A stretch of 64,000 bases of DNA from Membranipora membranacea (GCA_914767715.1 OU612067.1:20091001-20155000); one strand, 5' to 3'; positions 44,644 through 57,944 are shown, numbered from the stretch's first letter. Made by a program: numbers and translations. The notes: a model not told the origin generated them from the letters alone.

Positions 44644-46920
44644 TCCTGAACTCTTTGATTCAATTGCTCGTCTAACTGCTTTGATAGTCTGAAACAGAAA
44701 TGAATGAGAAATTAGATGGTGATTCACATAGCAAGTTATATCAAAACACTGAAAAGAGTATGGATGTATGTTTCCAAGATGGCAGCCAATTTTTAAGATA
44801 AAAGTGGCAGCCTAGTTAGAAGCCAGCTACTCTGCTGTGATATTGATAGACTCTTACCATTGTTCTGTGTGTTCCGTTTATATCCTTGATAAAAATAAAC
44901 TGCTAGCATGCAGATTCAGAGCTAAACTTCACTTAGATTATAACAAGCTAAATGGAGCTTGTGAACAGACCAACTACACCCAAGCACAACTTTGCAAAGA
45001 ATGATAATTAGAATCTAGGCGTTTCCTAGACAACCTATTTTAATCCCATACTTTTAACCAAATGCCATCAACCATGTCATGTAGTCAAGAATTTTCACCG
45101 GACATACCAGAAAATTAAACATCAAAACAGTGCAACCCCCCTCCCACAGTGTATATCGCTTAGATAGCTAGCAACAAGGTTAACATCCACAGACTGATGT
45201 TGATCCATGGTGAAAATAGCCCCGAGTACATCAATCATCCGATCCTGTGTAATGCAATGGTTATCAGTAACACACCTTGGCTCACTCCAATGAATATTCT
45301 ACTCGGTGGCATTGATAAATTGCCTCATCAAATAAAATGAAAAAACTCCCTTTTTTAACCTACGCCCTTCTTGTTTGCTGTGAGAAGAAGTAAGTTAACG
45401 GACGTCAACATGCTAATTACAGCCAAAGTTAATTAGTGCCATACGCTGTATGACATTTTTTATAATACTGATATAGCCCTAAAATAGAGATATTCTTGGA
45501 ATATAAGATGGTTTGAGGTGTTCAGTTATGAACACCACCTTATTGTATCATATTTGAGGTCTAGAAACAGGATCCCACCTCCTTCATCTATAATTTTGTA
45601 AAGAAGCTAAAACTGAAAATCTCCGCTCTGACTCATTGGAAAGTGCTGCGCTAATTTCCATCTTTGCGAAGTGATGCTACCTAAGAGATTTAGATGATTC
45701 CAATTTCAGATTTTAATTGATACTCAAAAGCAGCTTTTTCCACAAAATTGAAATTCAAGGATCTGATGTCAACCGTGTGCCTCAAGGAAGGATTCGATTG
45801 ACACTTGAATCAATAGGACAGGGCCCTGAGACTAGAAAGAGGCAAGTTCAGCGGGGAGCATCGTGTAGGCTTTATCAACCAATTAGTCAGAATCAATTTA
45901 ATTCGCTTCCATATTTTATGCTGGTTTTATATAAATACCTTTATTATTGTTATTGAACAAGGTTCGCTGATTGCCTTTTAAGTGCCAGGGGAAAGAGTCA
46001 CTTCAATTATTCATGTATCAAAAACCGGCACAGGGGTTTCAACGAAGCACAGGAAATATTGGTTCAAGATTCGGTTGAGGAAAATCACGGACAAAAATCT
46101 CCATCTATATAATTTTGCCAGATGTCTCTAGCCTATAGGCCGATGTTATGAGGAAATTGAGTTAATGATATCTTTAAATGTGTTAGTTGTGGTCAAATTG
46201 TAGCCTTTGAAATGGTCATGACACTATGTCCAGTTACTTGAACGGTTCTGAGTTGTACTTGATCCAGAAATATCACATAATTTGGCTGGGTTAGCTAACA
46301 GGATGGGTATGATTATTACTGTTGCGTTTAAGGAAAAGACCTAAAGACATAAATTATGTCAGCGGCACTTGAGACATTCCATCCAAGCAACCTGATAAGT
46401 TTAGTATAGAAATAGAATCAAGGATATTTCATCCTGATAACAATATCAAAGATGGTGGCACTGGCTGGCTTTGACCATTTCCATTTATAAATGTGTCATT
46501 CCAAATCTCTGTTGCAAGGAAGGGGGTTCCTTGAGGGTCATTTTTGCAATCCTAAAAACTGCTTTATTTTTAGACTTTTCATGACAGAAAACAACAATTC
46601 AAATAATTTTTGGTATAAATGTCCTCAAATAGCTGTAATTAATCACAATCATACTTGATTATTCACAAGCATATGATCCATTGGAACTAAGTCTATGGTC
46701 ACAGCTGATTATCAGAGGGTGACAACTCCAAAATTGTTCATCACATTGACGTTCTTTTGATTGTTCACTTTTCTTATCCAACTACCACTTTATCCGCTGC
46801 TAGTAATCACAGTTATCACAGAGAGGCGCTGGATGGAAAACCAAAGAGCTATAGCAATACTAGATACTTTGAGATAAGTAAATATTATATAAGACCGTGA
46901 TCATTTTATAAGATTCTTAC

Positions 46921-47140
46921 CTGATTAGCAGAACTTGCCACTGAGAGAGACAGAGAGGAGGAGGAGAGATAGAGAGAGTCCTTGCTGATGTGATATCTCT
47001 GATCTAGGGATACCTGGCAATCTGTTCTGATCAAAACTCAAGAGGCGCTTGATGTACAAATGAGATGATGGATAATTGCCGATATAAATCAAAACAATTA
47101 ATTATAATGGCATCAATGCTCTTCAAATGGCTTTGACTGA
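46921..47140 (-). other. Probable untranslated first exon of the MS4A-like gene
   Basis: It ends with the consensus donor AATCAG|GTAAGAATC at 46921/46920. A CT-rich stretch (TCTCTCTATCTCTCCTCC) precedes the donor. Read in the frame of the next exon it has TGA and then no ATG, so translation must start in the second exon. One tiny upstream frame (MPL) is present. The 5' end is estimated from the TATA box. The intron 46920-44689 is 2232 bp. Confidence 0.5.
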
Positions 47141-47166
47141 ATGAATGATTTTGGTACGCGGCGTTT

Positions 47167-47175
47167 CTTTTTATA
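47167..47175 (-). promoter_or_regulatory. TATA box candidate of the MS4A-like gene
   Basis: TATAAAAAG on the minus strand, followed by a GC-rich patch (AACGCCGCG). It would place the start of transcription near 47140. Confidence 0.45.
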
Positions 47176-47179
47176 GTCT

Positions 47180-48131
47180 TCTGCTACGCCTGAATTGACA
47201 CGCATTTCTGGCATGTAGGGAAATATCTACATTAGACCATATCAAGGCCATTCTTGGGGACATTCTAGAATTTATTTCCATCAAGATGCTATTAAGTTTT
47301 GTTATTCTTAGGAAGAAAGTCAAGGTGTCAAATTTGATGCTGATGTCATAAAACTGCAATATCAGGTCAGAAAGGGAAGCTTTACAGATACAACTATCTT
47401 ACAAGAAAGGCAGGTTCTATGATCAGAAATTAAAGCAATTAAGTCTCAGCAGATTACTATGTCATTATTAATATCACGCTACATATTGCGTCATCACTCA
47501 TCAAGACACTTACATATATATTCAAGTAAAGAGAAGAGAGGCTCTTTGTCAATAGGTGCACCATTTGAAGATCAACGAAGCTGTATGGCAGCAGTTTATG
47601 ATGCCAGGGATGACAAGATTAATTGACATCATTTAAAATATGAAAAATTGTTTGTAAAGTTTTGCAAGACAAAAATGACCAAGCATTATATTAGACACTA
47701 CTAAGACCACTCTCAGCAGGTGTCGAGTTTTAGCTGATGATGACATGAGGGGGCATATTTGTTTAACGAACCCACATCCTACTAGAGATTATCATATGCC
47801 ACCTCAGTTAAGTCAGACCATTTAATCCATACCAATTAACAAACAGAGATTTCAAATCTTTTAATTCCCTGGACTATGATGATGCTAAACCGGTTCGAAT
47901 AGACAGACAGACAAAAAGACATGCGTGTAATCCAATCATAGAAATGTACTTTTGAAGAAGGATTGATTAAACAGATTGTTGGAGGGAACATTTACTGTGA
48001 CATGATTGTTCCAATGAACTGAAGAAGACTGAATCTTGCAATCTTTAGAGGCAGCTTATCTAAAAAAAGGCTCCTAAACTGACTTCTACGATCAAAATGA
48101 GGTGTTATCATAAAGCTTTGGTTCCGGTGCA
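47180..48131. other. No gene recognised
   Basis: Sequence upstream of the MS4A-like promoter. No other exon or repeat was recognised. Confidence 0.35.
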
Positions 48132-48245
48132 GATGTTTTCAGGAGATATATACACAAGGGTGCTGGGGGCTGGAACAAGCGTTCTTGCTCAGTGGAACTC
48201 AAACACACAACCCTGCGGCACCAAACTCCTGGTAGCGGTAAACAA
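48132..48245 (-). mobile_element. tRNA-headed SINE (type 1), copy 3 (diverged)
   Basis: On the minus strand: CAGGAGTTTGGTGCCG, GTGTTTGAGTTCCACTG (B box), then TTGTTCCAGCCCCCAGCACC and GTGTATATAT, matching the tails at 13.5 and 27.9 kb. Confidence 0.6.
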
Positions 48246-48728
48246 ACTCAATCACACCCAATTGTCAACAGATAAGATGTAGCTGGACAAAACAGACTTC
48301 ATGGTAACGTGATTAAGTCTTATGCCACTGGCTTTCTACAGACGGGCCTTGTTACATATTAGCTGTGAGAAGTTAAAGCTAGCTACATTTTGGTTGTTAG
48401 CGGTTATTTTTAACCCCATTTTATTTAGGCATTAGTTATATTGACATAAGGTACGTACATGAGGTGGCATTGTGGACATATTGTGAAATAGTGATATGGT
48501 CACAAGAAATAGTGTTATAGAGATGAATGTATGAACTGTCAGAAGTTATATGGTATAACCTGACAAATCTATCAAATATGACAATTTGATGGATCATGGT
48601 TACTAACAATAATAAGGCCTACGCCGAAATCAACGGGTTGCAGGCTCCGTGTACACGGAATACTATCTTTAGACACTTTAGACAACTGCTAGGAGTAGCA
48701 ACCTGCAGGAGGATTAAGGTTATATTAA

Positions 48729-49134
48729 AGGGCAACCAAGGTTTCAAACAACTTCTCATTGATGGCCATTGATTAATAGTAGATAGCACCTTCTGCATGG
48801 GGAGAAAGACAAAATATAATTCGGATGATTATTCAGCCAGAATTCTTGTGAAACATTTCTTCCATCAGGTACTCAAACTCAGCTAAAAGAGAGAATACCA
48901 CATAGCAGTTTCCTGTTCCTGTCATTATTTAGCCTGTGCTCTATAATTATTACAGCAAAGTCTTGGAACCTCCCCTAAACTGAAGTGTTACCCAGCTTAG
49001 AGCAAGGAGTCTACAACTCCTTGCTTAGAGTCAGCAACTACTTTGAGTTTTGCATCGCGTAATGCACAAAGCTGATGCTGCCAGCACATTATTTGCTACC
49101 CATTAATGCATTGCTGCGAAACCTTGGTTGCCCT
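48729..49134 (-). mobile_element. TTAA-flanked MITE family, copy 3 (406 bp)
   Basis: The ends AGGGCAACCAAGGTTTC and its complement are flanked by TTAA at 48725-48728 and 49135-49138. The interior is the reverse of 38899-39266 over its whole length. It is longer mainly because of the palindromic insertion at 49005-49024. Confidence 0.85.
49005..49024. repeat. 20-bp micro-palindrome inserted in a MITE, 8-bp direct repeats
   Basis: CAAGGAGTCTACAACTCCTT is flanked by GCTTAGAG on both sides. The sister MITE copies at 21.5 and 38.9 kb have only one GCTTAGA-type site here, so they show the uninterrupted target. Confidence 0.7.
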
Positions 49135-50035
49135 TTAAACAAATGAGAAGACATCATGTTATCTGTAAATAGCAAGAGTCATCACCCTGTGATATAATGT
49201 AAGCGGAGGGGAATGGCTTTAACAAGGACAAAGACCCTCACATCAGATCAATTAGCTTGGAGGGCAAAGACTCATAATAAAGAACAGGCTTAAATACCAT
49301 GAATCCCGTATTCATATTAAGTTGCATGACTATGACACCCATAAATCGAGAAAGAATGTTAAATTTTTAAAACAATCAGGGAAAGGGTGCATGCTCGCAT
49401 GGTTCTTTGACTTGACAAATTGTTAAATTACTGGTTTGTTGTTGTTTGAATTGTTTTTCTACGCAACTGCGCAAAAATAATTGCGTGTAGGTATAGGTCT
49501 TGACAGACAAACAATGTAAAACATCGGCAATGACCACTGAAAAATGTAGTCTGGGAGCAAGGCCCTTGAGACTTAGATGAAGTGGCAGTTTTGAATCAAT
49601 CATCTACTCTTTTTAAGAAACATGGCACCGATACGTCCTCCACGTAGACTTATTGCGATAGTAAGTGGTTATTTCAGCGACAAAGCTTTTTTTGCCATGA
49701 AAGACGTCTGCCCTTTTTTACTTAGTGCTCTAAATTAAGGTTAATTGGGCTTAAACCGTTCAGGAAAATTGTGGTTATTTTATTTCCTAACCCAAGAAAA
49801 AACTCTTAAATTCTCAGTAATTATTAGTTTTTTTAAAAGTTATTCTCAATCATGAAATATTGCCAAGCTGTCAAAAAATAGATGAGCAGATTTTGCATTT
49901 ATTGTTGGTGAGTGGTAAGAGGCCGCATACTATTTGGTCATTTTAAAATTCAATTATGAATCAATTCGATTGACATCCTTGAGTAAGGCCCTGCCAACCA
50001 CAGTTGGATATTTTAAGACTCAAGAAGCACTTTAT

Positions 50036-51015
50036 GAAACATTTGTTGGACACCAAGCGGCAGTTATTTTTCTATAATTGGTAAAGAATAGTCATTGTAA
50101 CCTGAGCTTGGTATCTAAAGATGGAGAAACACAAAGCTCTTCAATGAGCAATTTGCTGTCTCCGGCATTCGATTTCTATTAGGGCACCAAACGGCCTGGA
50201 AATAAAGACCACCGATCCTCTCTTGTCACAGTCAGTAATCTCTATAGTACTGTGGAACCAGGACACAAAAGTAGATATAACCAGACCTTTGCAGTATCTG
50301 AAATTTAAGCACAGAGCTCAAGTACATTGCAACTATTTCAAGACTGAAAAAGCTCTTTAATAAGCAATTTGCTGTCTCCGGCATTTTAATTGTTTTCGGG
50401 CACCAAAGGTCCTGGGATTTAACATTGCTAATCCTCTATCTATAATCAATAATCTTTATGGTACTGTAAACCTAATCGGACCCAGGACCCAAAAGCAAAT
50501 ACAACCAGAGCTTGGTATCTAAAGATAAAGAGTTAAGACACACTTAAAGAAACATTATTGGTGGACACCAAGCGGCAGTTATCTTACTAATGGGAAAATA
50601 AAAGTCATAACAATGCGTTATCTTGGAAGTTTAGCATCTTAAGATGAAAAAAACAAAGTTAAAGTATTTGCGTCACACCTATTTCAAGAATGTAAAAGCT
50701 CTTTAATAAACAATTTTCTATCTCCAGTATTTGATTTGTCTTCGGACACCAAATGGCCTGTAATTAAACAGGCTACTCCTCTAATCACAGTCAGTAGTCT
50801 TTATAGTACTGTGGAACCAGGACACAATGGTAGATAGATTTAGATGTTTGATATCTGAAATTAAAGCACAGAGTAAGAGTATTTACGTCACAGATATTTC
50901 AAAACTGAAAAAGCTCTTCAATTAGCATTTTGCTGTTGCCGGTGTTCGATTTGTGTTTTGACACCAAACAACCTGGGATTAAACACCAAAGATCCTTAAT
51001 CGTAGTCAGTAATCT
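50036..51015. repeat. Higher-order tandem repeat, about 561-bp period with two subunits
   Basis: AGCTCTT(C/T)AAT(G/A)AGCAATTT starts at 50135, 50351, 50697 and 50912. The steps are 216, 346 and 215 bp, so units 1-2 and 3-4 are two copies of a 561-bp pair. Each unit goes on to GTCTCCGGCATT, CACCAAA.GGCCTGG and GTCAGTAATCT.TATAGTACTGT. GGACACCAAGCGGCAGTTAT occurs near 50048 and 50573. Confidence 0.8.
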
Positions 51016-53024
51016 ATCATATTTTTGTATCTACATCCGTGTGACAATGGAATAAAAGGCAAGGCATGGAAGGCAAGGCTGCACTGAAAACGTGGCATCA
51101 ATAACTCCTTTTTTTGCTTACTTATTTTAATTGTTATATTTATGATCTCAGATCGATTTGGATTGATTTGGATAATTATTTTGTAATTGCTATTTGATTA
51201 TGCTATTATCCCTCACCAGCCAGTTTTTTATCATTGGTTATCCATTAGAGTTGAATACCTAATCCCATTTCCAAGCATAGCAATCTATCAATACAAGAAC
51301 ATAATTATAGGCATGTTTGCCATTGATGTCATTTCACCAATAAGTTTATAGAGCTTATATATGTGTTTGTGATATAAAGCCAAATTTGTAGCATTAAAAA
51401 GGATCAGTCTAAAACAGACCTAAATATAAGAGAAGAAAAAAATAAAATCTTTGACTTTATATTTTTTATAATCCTCTGAGATCCACAATGACTTGTTTAA
51501 AAAATTTAATATAATGGTTATTTACAAATTTTTAATATTCTTAGTGCTTTTAATATTATTATGATTCATCAAATTTTTAGTCTACCACTCCAGTAAAAAG
51601 CAACTTCTATTTCAATTTGTTTTATCAACAAACAGCTATTCAATTCCTCTCTGCCCCTCAGAAACACTTAAAATGTATAAATGGCATATTTATATTTTGC
51701 TCAAGGATGGCAGCTTTTTCCAATTACCTATTTTCCTTCCCATTGAAATCGCTTGTAGCGGTATATCATGTTACATATATAGTGCCCATACAGGCTTGAG
51801 TACTTGGATTATCACTTTGAGCTGATCCACTTAAACCTTCTTAGAGACTTTTACTGATTTCTGAATACAGCCCATTGACGATAGATGGATAAATCTGAAA
51901 AAGCGGTTAAATGATCACTTGTGCTAATTGGCAAGACATCGTCCCGACCGAAATTATTCACTGATAAATTGTTTGGTTCTTACAAATGTTGTTTACTAAA
52001 ATGCTCAGATTTTCTTTGATCAACGATGATTAGCTTGAAACCTTGGATTCCCTTTATTGGTAAAAACAGGTTTGAAGCAGATCCCTGGTTTTTCCCTAAA
52101 ATTGAAATTTGGTTAACTTCCACATAAGGTCAGTAAATAGACATGATACGACATTGTTTTTTTAAACCGACAATGAGAACTAAACCAACTGTTTTGGTTG
52201 ATGCACGGAGCATTTACAACAAATAAATCCGTAAATTTGTTTCTATTGGCTAACGCACCAGTGTCTAGTTCAGACTCGGTTCAAGTATTTGGACATTGTG
52301 CCGCCTACATATTTTGCATTGTCACTAACAGCGTTATTCTTTAGTCTTATAAGTGTCATGATATAATTAGCTCGCTACTGTTTCAAACATAATTGGCTAT
52401 CTACATGCGAAGTTTCCTCATATAACTCTTACATCTGTGTGCCAAACTCATTAGCCCTCATAAGGAAAGATGAGTTTGCTGGCCAAAAAAACAACAAAAA
52501 AGAGTGCAGAAAAGTATTTCAGAATTCTTTGTTGAAGGCTTTGACTCAGCATTTTGGGTGGAGACTGAAGTCCAATTCATGGTACCATTGTTAACAATCA
52601 AACCACCGTAAAGGGAAACTAGGTGCATGAATCGGACGCAAAGCCATGTAGGGTACCGGTATGTCTCAGATCACGCCTCTACAGAGTGACCTTGATCAAA
52701 AGATTGAAAAGGAAACTATGTATCAACTTAAGGGAGGTGTCCCAAATAATCGAATTCCTTAAGCAATTAAATTTAACCAAAGACGTAAGCTTATCCGTCT
52801 TACAAATTTCAAATATTTACTTCATCTGTTTGATCTCTGCAAAATTCAATTAAAAATATGAAATTGCGAGTGCTACACTGTATTTTTTAGTGTCAATATC
52901 GACGTAAGTTTGCTCATTGATTAAACCTGATGTGTGGTCCTACAGATCACATAAGTGAACTTTGGACTGTGAGAAAAATACATGCAACACATACCATTAT
53001 ATTTCCTGATCCTGTGGCATTTCA
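51016..53024. other. No gene recognised
   Basis: AT-rich. A TTGAAACCTTGGATTCCCTTT fragment at 52033-52055 may be a lone end of the TTAA-flanked MITE family. The region may include the 3' untranslated part of the 53-kb gene. Confidence 0.35.
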
Positions 53025-53899
53025 CTAAATTTCATCACATGTCAAAGCAGCAATCAATGAAGGTCTAAAAATAATTGCAAGATTTCATCAGTCGTCTAAA
53101 TACATGCTCTCTCTCTCTTCATATACCCATGTCCATTCTCTTCCTCCTCTTCCTCAGAATATTTAGCTCACTAAGCGCAAAAAATGAAATGCTTTATGCC
53201 AAAAAAGTTCCTGAGGGCTAAGGTAATGAATTTGTCCTCAAGCAAGCACAATGCAAATCGCTTTAATGTGTTTTTTTTCAAGATCGCTAGCACCACATAC
53301 CTAGCAACACTTTCATTCATAGTGACTTTTTTGTTGCGATGATTAGGAGAGTATCTTTCAATTAGTATAATTGTTTTCTCACCATTAACCAGAATGTCAT
53401 AAATGGCAGGTCTTATAGTGCTTCCATCTTGGTAATTTTTCCGCAAATAGGTAAAACAGCACAGGTGAAATATAATTTTCTTCAACACTGCCTGTTGTTT
53501 TCCATAAAGCTTTATTACATTTGCCGGCATAGCAGTGTCATTGACCATTGCTCTGTCTCAATTAAAGGCGATAAAAATAGAATGAAAAGAGAATCTATTA
53601 AACTTTTTGACTGATCTCATTACAACAGTTTAATTTATGTGCTCATCCTCACCAAGTATTGCAACTTGTGTGATCAATCAGTCCACATCATCGATGGTGA
53701 TGGCAATGGCATGACGTGATATGTAATCAGTAATAGTATATGTGTCTCCTTTAACATCATTCTTGTTGAGCAGGAAAGGAAAGGCTAGGTTTTCCCGGCA
53801 CTTGATACTTACATCAGTCTGGTGACTAATTTTCTTATGATAACTATTGCAGTATCTTGAAGGTGATCTGTTTCCCTATTGCTCATTTGAATCATTTCC
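53025..53899 (-). CDS. Three-exon gene of unknown function
   Basis: The exons 53899-53813 (87 nt), 53552-53301 (252 nt) and 53064-53025 (stop TAG) join in one frame with every junction in the same phase. Acceptors are CACAATATTACAG, TTAATTGAGACAG and GCAATTATTTTTAG; donors are GTAAGT and GTATGT. If the ATG at 53895 is the start, the product is about 124 residues; an upstream exon is equally possible. The N-terminal part (TAIVIIRKLVTRLIAMV) looks helical and amphipathic. The middle has a beta-like stretch (IYDILVNGEKTIILIE) followed by a basic patch (HRNKK). There is no signal peptide or transmembrane span. No family recognised. The consistent phases and strong sites argue for a real gene, but a chance model cannot be excluded. 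Confidence 0.5.
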
Positions 53900-56400
53900 C
53901 TGTAATATTGTGAAATATGCTTCGGATTGGATGGATCTACATACAATCAAGTATGGAGTCAGAAATCACTACCTACTGGTATCTAATGTGTCAATTACAA
54001 AACTGATGATTTTATAAAAGTTTATTTTTGGTTTGCTCTTACTATGTCCTCACATCCTAACACCCTATGCTGTCAACGGAACAGATTTTGTGGCTTCTTT
54101 GTTGCTAAAAATGATAAAGAGACTGACGATAAAAAACTGTGAGGGGACAAGAGCCAGCCCAGTCAGACCCTTTCTCCACCCTTTGTATTAGTATTGATGC
54201 TGTTAGATGGGTTTCTAATTTTCTTTCTGCTTTATTCAGATATAGGATCACACACATAAAAATTAAATCACATTGTGAAAGTACACGCTACCATGTCTCT
54301 ACTGAAACTTGATTTTAATTTTAGAAAATCAGAAGACTGTGTGAAAGAGATAGGAGGGTGTCTTTCTGAAATATATGCCTATCATATCTATTGAACTCAA
54401 TACAGTGTTTAAATATAGCATACTCGCAACAGGGTACTAATTTAACACAAGATGACAGCTTATTTATTAGCGAGTGTTCAAATATTAAAATTTATAATAA
54501 ATGTATATATATATGAATATAAATCTGAAAACGACTCAGTTAAACTTCACCGTAATATAATATAGGAAAAATAGAACATAGTCATACATTACCTCCATAT
54601 TAAGACAAATGGGGGTTTTGGGTTGGGAGGGGAGAGCAGTACTTTTGACACACAAGGGAGTTATATATACAAACTTCATTTTTGGATATTACTCATTCGT
54701 TGAGAATGATTTGCAGAATACCCAAACAAAAATATAAATAAAAAAGTCACAAAGATACAAGGAAGGGTATCATATTAGAACTGAGCACGTGCAATGTCTG
54801 CACGGTGGCAGGAACAGGTGTTGTTACCTCATAACACATGTACGTTAACTCATTGACCTGACAAACACATTTGCATGCTCATCGTTGTAGCATTGCACAG
54901 TGTTGCCTTGAGGGATGTACTTCCTTCAATGTCGTGATACCATAGGAAACTGCAAATCATTAGTAGTTAGCCGATATTGCAATGAACCTTACTCGTTATA
55001 TTTAGGACTCATGACGTATATTGATGTAGAAGGTGAGTATTTGGAACACACTTTACCTCCCCCTCTTTCCTCTCCAAAAAAAGGCAAATATTTTCAAAAA
55101 TAGAAATTTTGTATTGACACCTTGTCGCCAATGAAAGTAGTGGATACAACATCGCACTCGCTTATTATCGAGTATTATTTTGTTAAGGGCTCATAAAAAT
55201 AATCATTTTTCTTAATACAGTTCAAAAATTGAAACCCCTCACCCATTCTTAACGTTTGTATTATATTCTCCCCTGTCTGGATGTACCCAAAATCGTAGAC
55301 CAACGGTGTGATATCATCTTTCTGTTTCCTAGTATCTATCATCAAGATAAAGTTATGATACTTTGTTTTTTCACCTTTGAACCAATGAATATTAGTAGAT
55401 TCAGCTTATCACGCATTTAAACCATGCTATGCTAATTGTGCTTTGAAATATATCCTTCTCCCTAAGCGTTAAGATCCTTATGAATGTTTTTGTGCTATCA
55501 GGCACAGCGGTATTTCCACTTCCTTGTTTTCAACAGGGCCAATGACTTATCTTGACTTTACCGGGGATGCGGCATGGTACCTGATTCTCATTAAAAGAAC
55601 AGGCAAGACCCCATTGTTCTTGACGACAGCTGAACAATTTTGATTATCAATCAATAGATACATCCGCAATAGCATGTTGATGTGAAGCCGTACAACAGGG
55701 CTGCATGAGGAATTCATAACAGGAAACTGTTTGGAATCCTGTTCAGGTAGCAGGTGGCCTGCTGGAAGCCCAGCTCCGTTAGCCTTATCCAGCTTCTACT
55801 ATCTTTAGCAACCTCATCGTCGAGGAAACAGGATTGGAGATCTTTCCTGATTATCTCTTTTTTTTTTCTCTTCTTTGTACACAGGGTCTTCTATACAACG
55901 GCTCGAGGCTTGAGTGGGTAGTGACCCTATACCCTTGCCGCCGGAACTGGCTACTCTTTTTTCCTCAGAGGAAGTGTGGGATTTTTATATTGCAAGCGCA
56001 CAGAAGACCTCCTGTATTTATGAACCTAATCCGAACGGACCTGGCTAGCATAAATGGCTCCCTTGTGCCAAATCAGAAATGACATCAGGCGCATGGAATA
56101 AAACATGAATAATTTGACCGCAAGTCTTCGTTCTCTGCTAGACCACTCCTGACTCCAAACGCTTTGGACGTCCTCCATTCTCCTTCCCTCGACTCATGTC
56201 TCATGTCTCTCTTCTGATGTCATCATCTCTTTCTCTCCAGTATATTTGTCCAAACCACTGCGATCTTCTTCTTTTCATCAGGTCTTACACATTCAAACAT
56301 TCTCGTTTTGCATTATGCCTTCGTTGGTTTTGTTCTCCTCAAGCCTGATTCAAATGCAAAATCGCAACACAGAGTAAGAATATAGATATCAAATATGAGC
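53900..56400. other. No gene recognised
   Basis: Several good donor-like motifs occur on the minus strand (near 53950, 54590, 54833) without a convincing open partner. The 5' end of the 53-kb gene may lie here. Confidence 0.35.
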
Positions 56401-56423
56401 TATAAGATATGAGATAAAAGATA

Positions 56424-56542
56424 CGAGATATGAGATATGAGATATGAGATATGAGATATGAGATATGAGATATGAGATATGAGATATGAGATATGAGATA
56501 TGAGATATGAGATATGAGATATGAGATATGAGATATGAGATA
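56424..56542. repeat. 7-bp microsatellite (ATGAGAT)n
   Basis: About 17 near-perfect units, preceded by looser variants from 56395 (AAGATATGAGATAAAAGATACG). Confidence 0.95.
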
Positions 56543-57940
56543 GCGTAGGCTGGAGCTGTCATAGAAGGCTACATATTGACATGGTCAGAAGAAATTGTTT
56601 ATTACCAGGAAGAGATAAGGAAAAGGTGATATAATACATGCCAAATGGATGTTTGAAATAGATTATCATGAATTTGTAAATAAACATTTTCGGCTCAAAA
56701 AATGACTCTGGGCAAATCAGGCGTATTCCGATAACAAGCCAAATTGTTGATTGAAATACGTTATCAAGAATTTGTAAACAAAATTCACAGCAGAAAAAAT
56801 GATAAATCAAATCAGAAGTAGTCCACTAACAGGAAAATTAATTTCACCACCTGACTTTTCCCTAATTCTCAGAAAGAGTATCCTATTATTGCAATAAGCT
56901 CGATGCCAGACTTCATTAGGCACACCTAGATACATCATGATAATATGCAATAACAATAACAGTAACAATCGAATAAATTAAATTACGCACGGAAAATGTT
57001 TCGCCTCATTGGTCTGCTTCCGATGTAACACAAATCAAAAGCAAAAAAAAGAATGACAAAGTGTCGGTGTGAGGAAGTGAAGTCAAATAAAAACGAGTAA
57101 AAGTTGACTAATATAACTGAAATAAATAGAGCCATTAAATTAGAAATCAATGACTTCAGAAGAATACCTGGTATTTATGATGGGTCGATGGAGTGTGAAC
57201 ACTTGTTTGAGCACAGTTTGAACACACATATATTTAGCAATAATAAAACTGTTTGTTAGTTTAATTTTTTACTCTCTCTTTCCAGATAAAAATAGGTGCA
57301 AGCTTCTAAAAGTAAATTAAAAACCGCTTGGATGTGGCAAACGAAAAATAAAGAATTTTCAACTAAATATACTTTGGGTTTGAGAGTATTGACTGTCTTT
57401 GCTTTACAGTGCGGGATCTTTTAATCTAAACGTTGGATGCAGTTGAACCTTTGGGCAAGTGCTCTTGATCGTTCTTGAGCCAACAAATTAGAAATCAATG
57501 ACTTAAGAAAAATTTCCTGTATTTATGGTGGGTTGATGGAGTGTGAATGCACATAATAAAATGTTTAGCAATAATATGTTGTAAACAGATTTTTAATGCA
57601 CCAGTTTTTGCTGATCATATTCTGACTAAGAATAAACAAATTACTGAGGAAGTTCTATCAGACTAGCTCAATTAAACGGAACTTCAGAGGAAGTGGCTTC
57701 CCCTACCAAAAAGTAACAAACGAAACAATGACATTTTTTTTTTTTTGCTCTCAGGTGTATATGCACTGGCTTCATACAGCACTGGTGCAAGTGTTGTTGG
57801 ATTAGACTTTACCTTTGTTCTTAAATATAGCCTATGCTGATAAAGTGAACTATTTAGAGAAATGTTGATGAGCATGAAATAATTAAATGTTTGTAATTAC
57901 ACAGAGGGGAGGCACTCATCACCTGAATTAATTCACTTAG
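56543..57940. other. No gene recognised
   Basis: TTAGAAATCAATGACTT.AGAA followed by TATTTATG(A/G)TGGGT(C/T)GATGGAGTG occurs at 57138-57196 and 57488-57542, a local duplication about 347 bp apart. No coding exon seen. Confidence 0.45.
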
Positions 57941-57944
57941 AGTT

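Noticed and set aside
56424-56542. CRISPR-like array of short repeats
   Set aside because: A continuous 7-bp microsatellite without unique spacers, in a eukaryotic genome.
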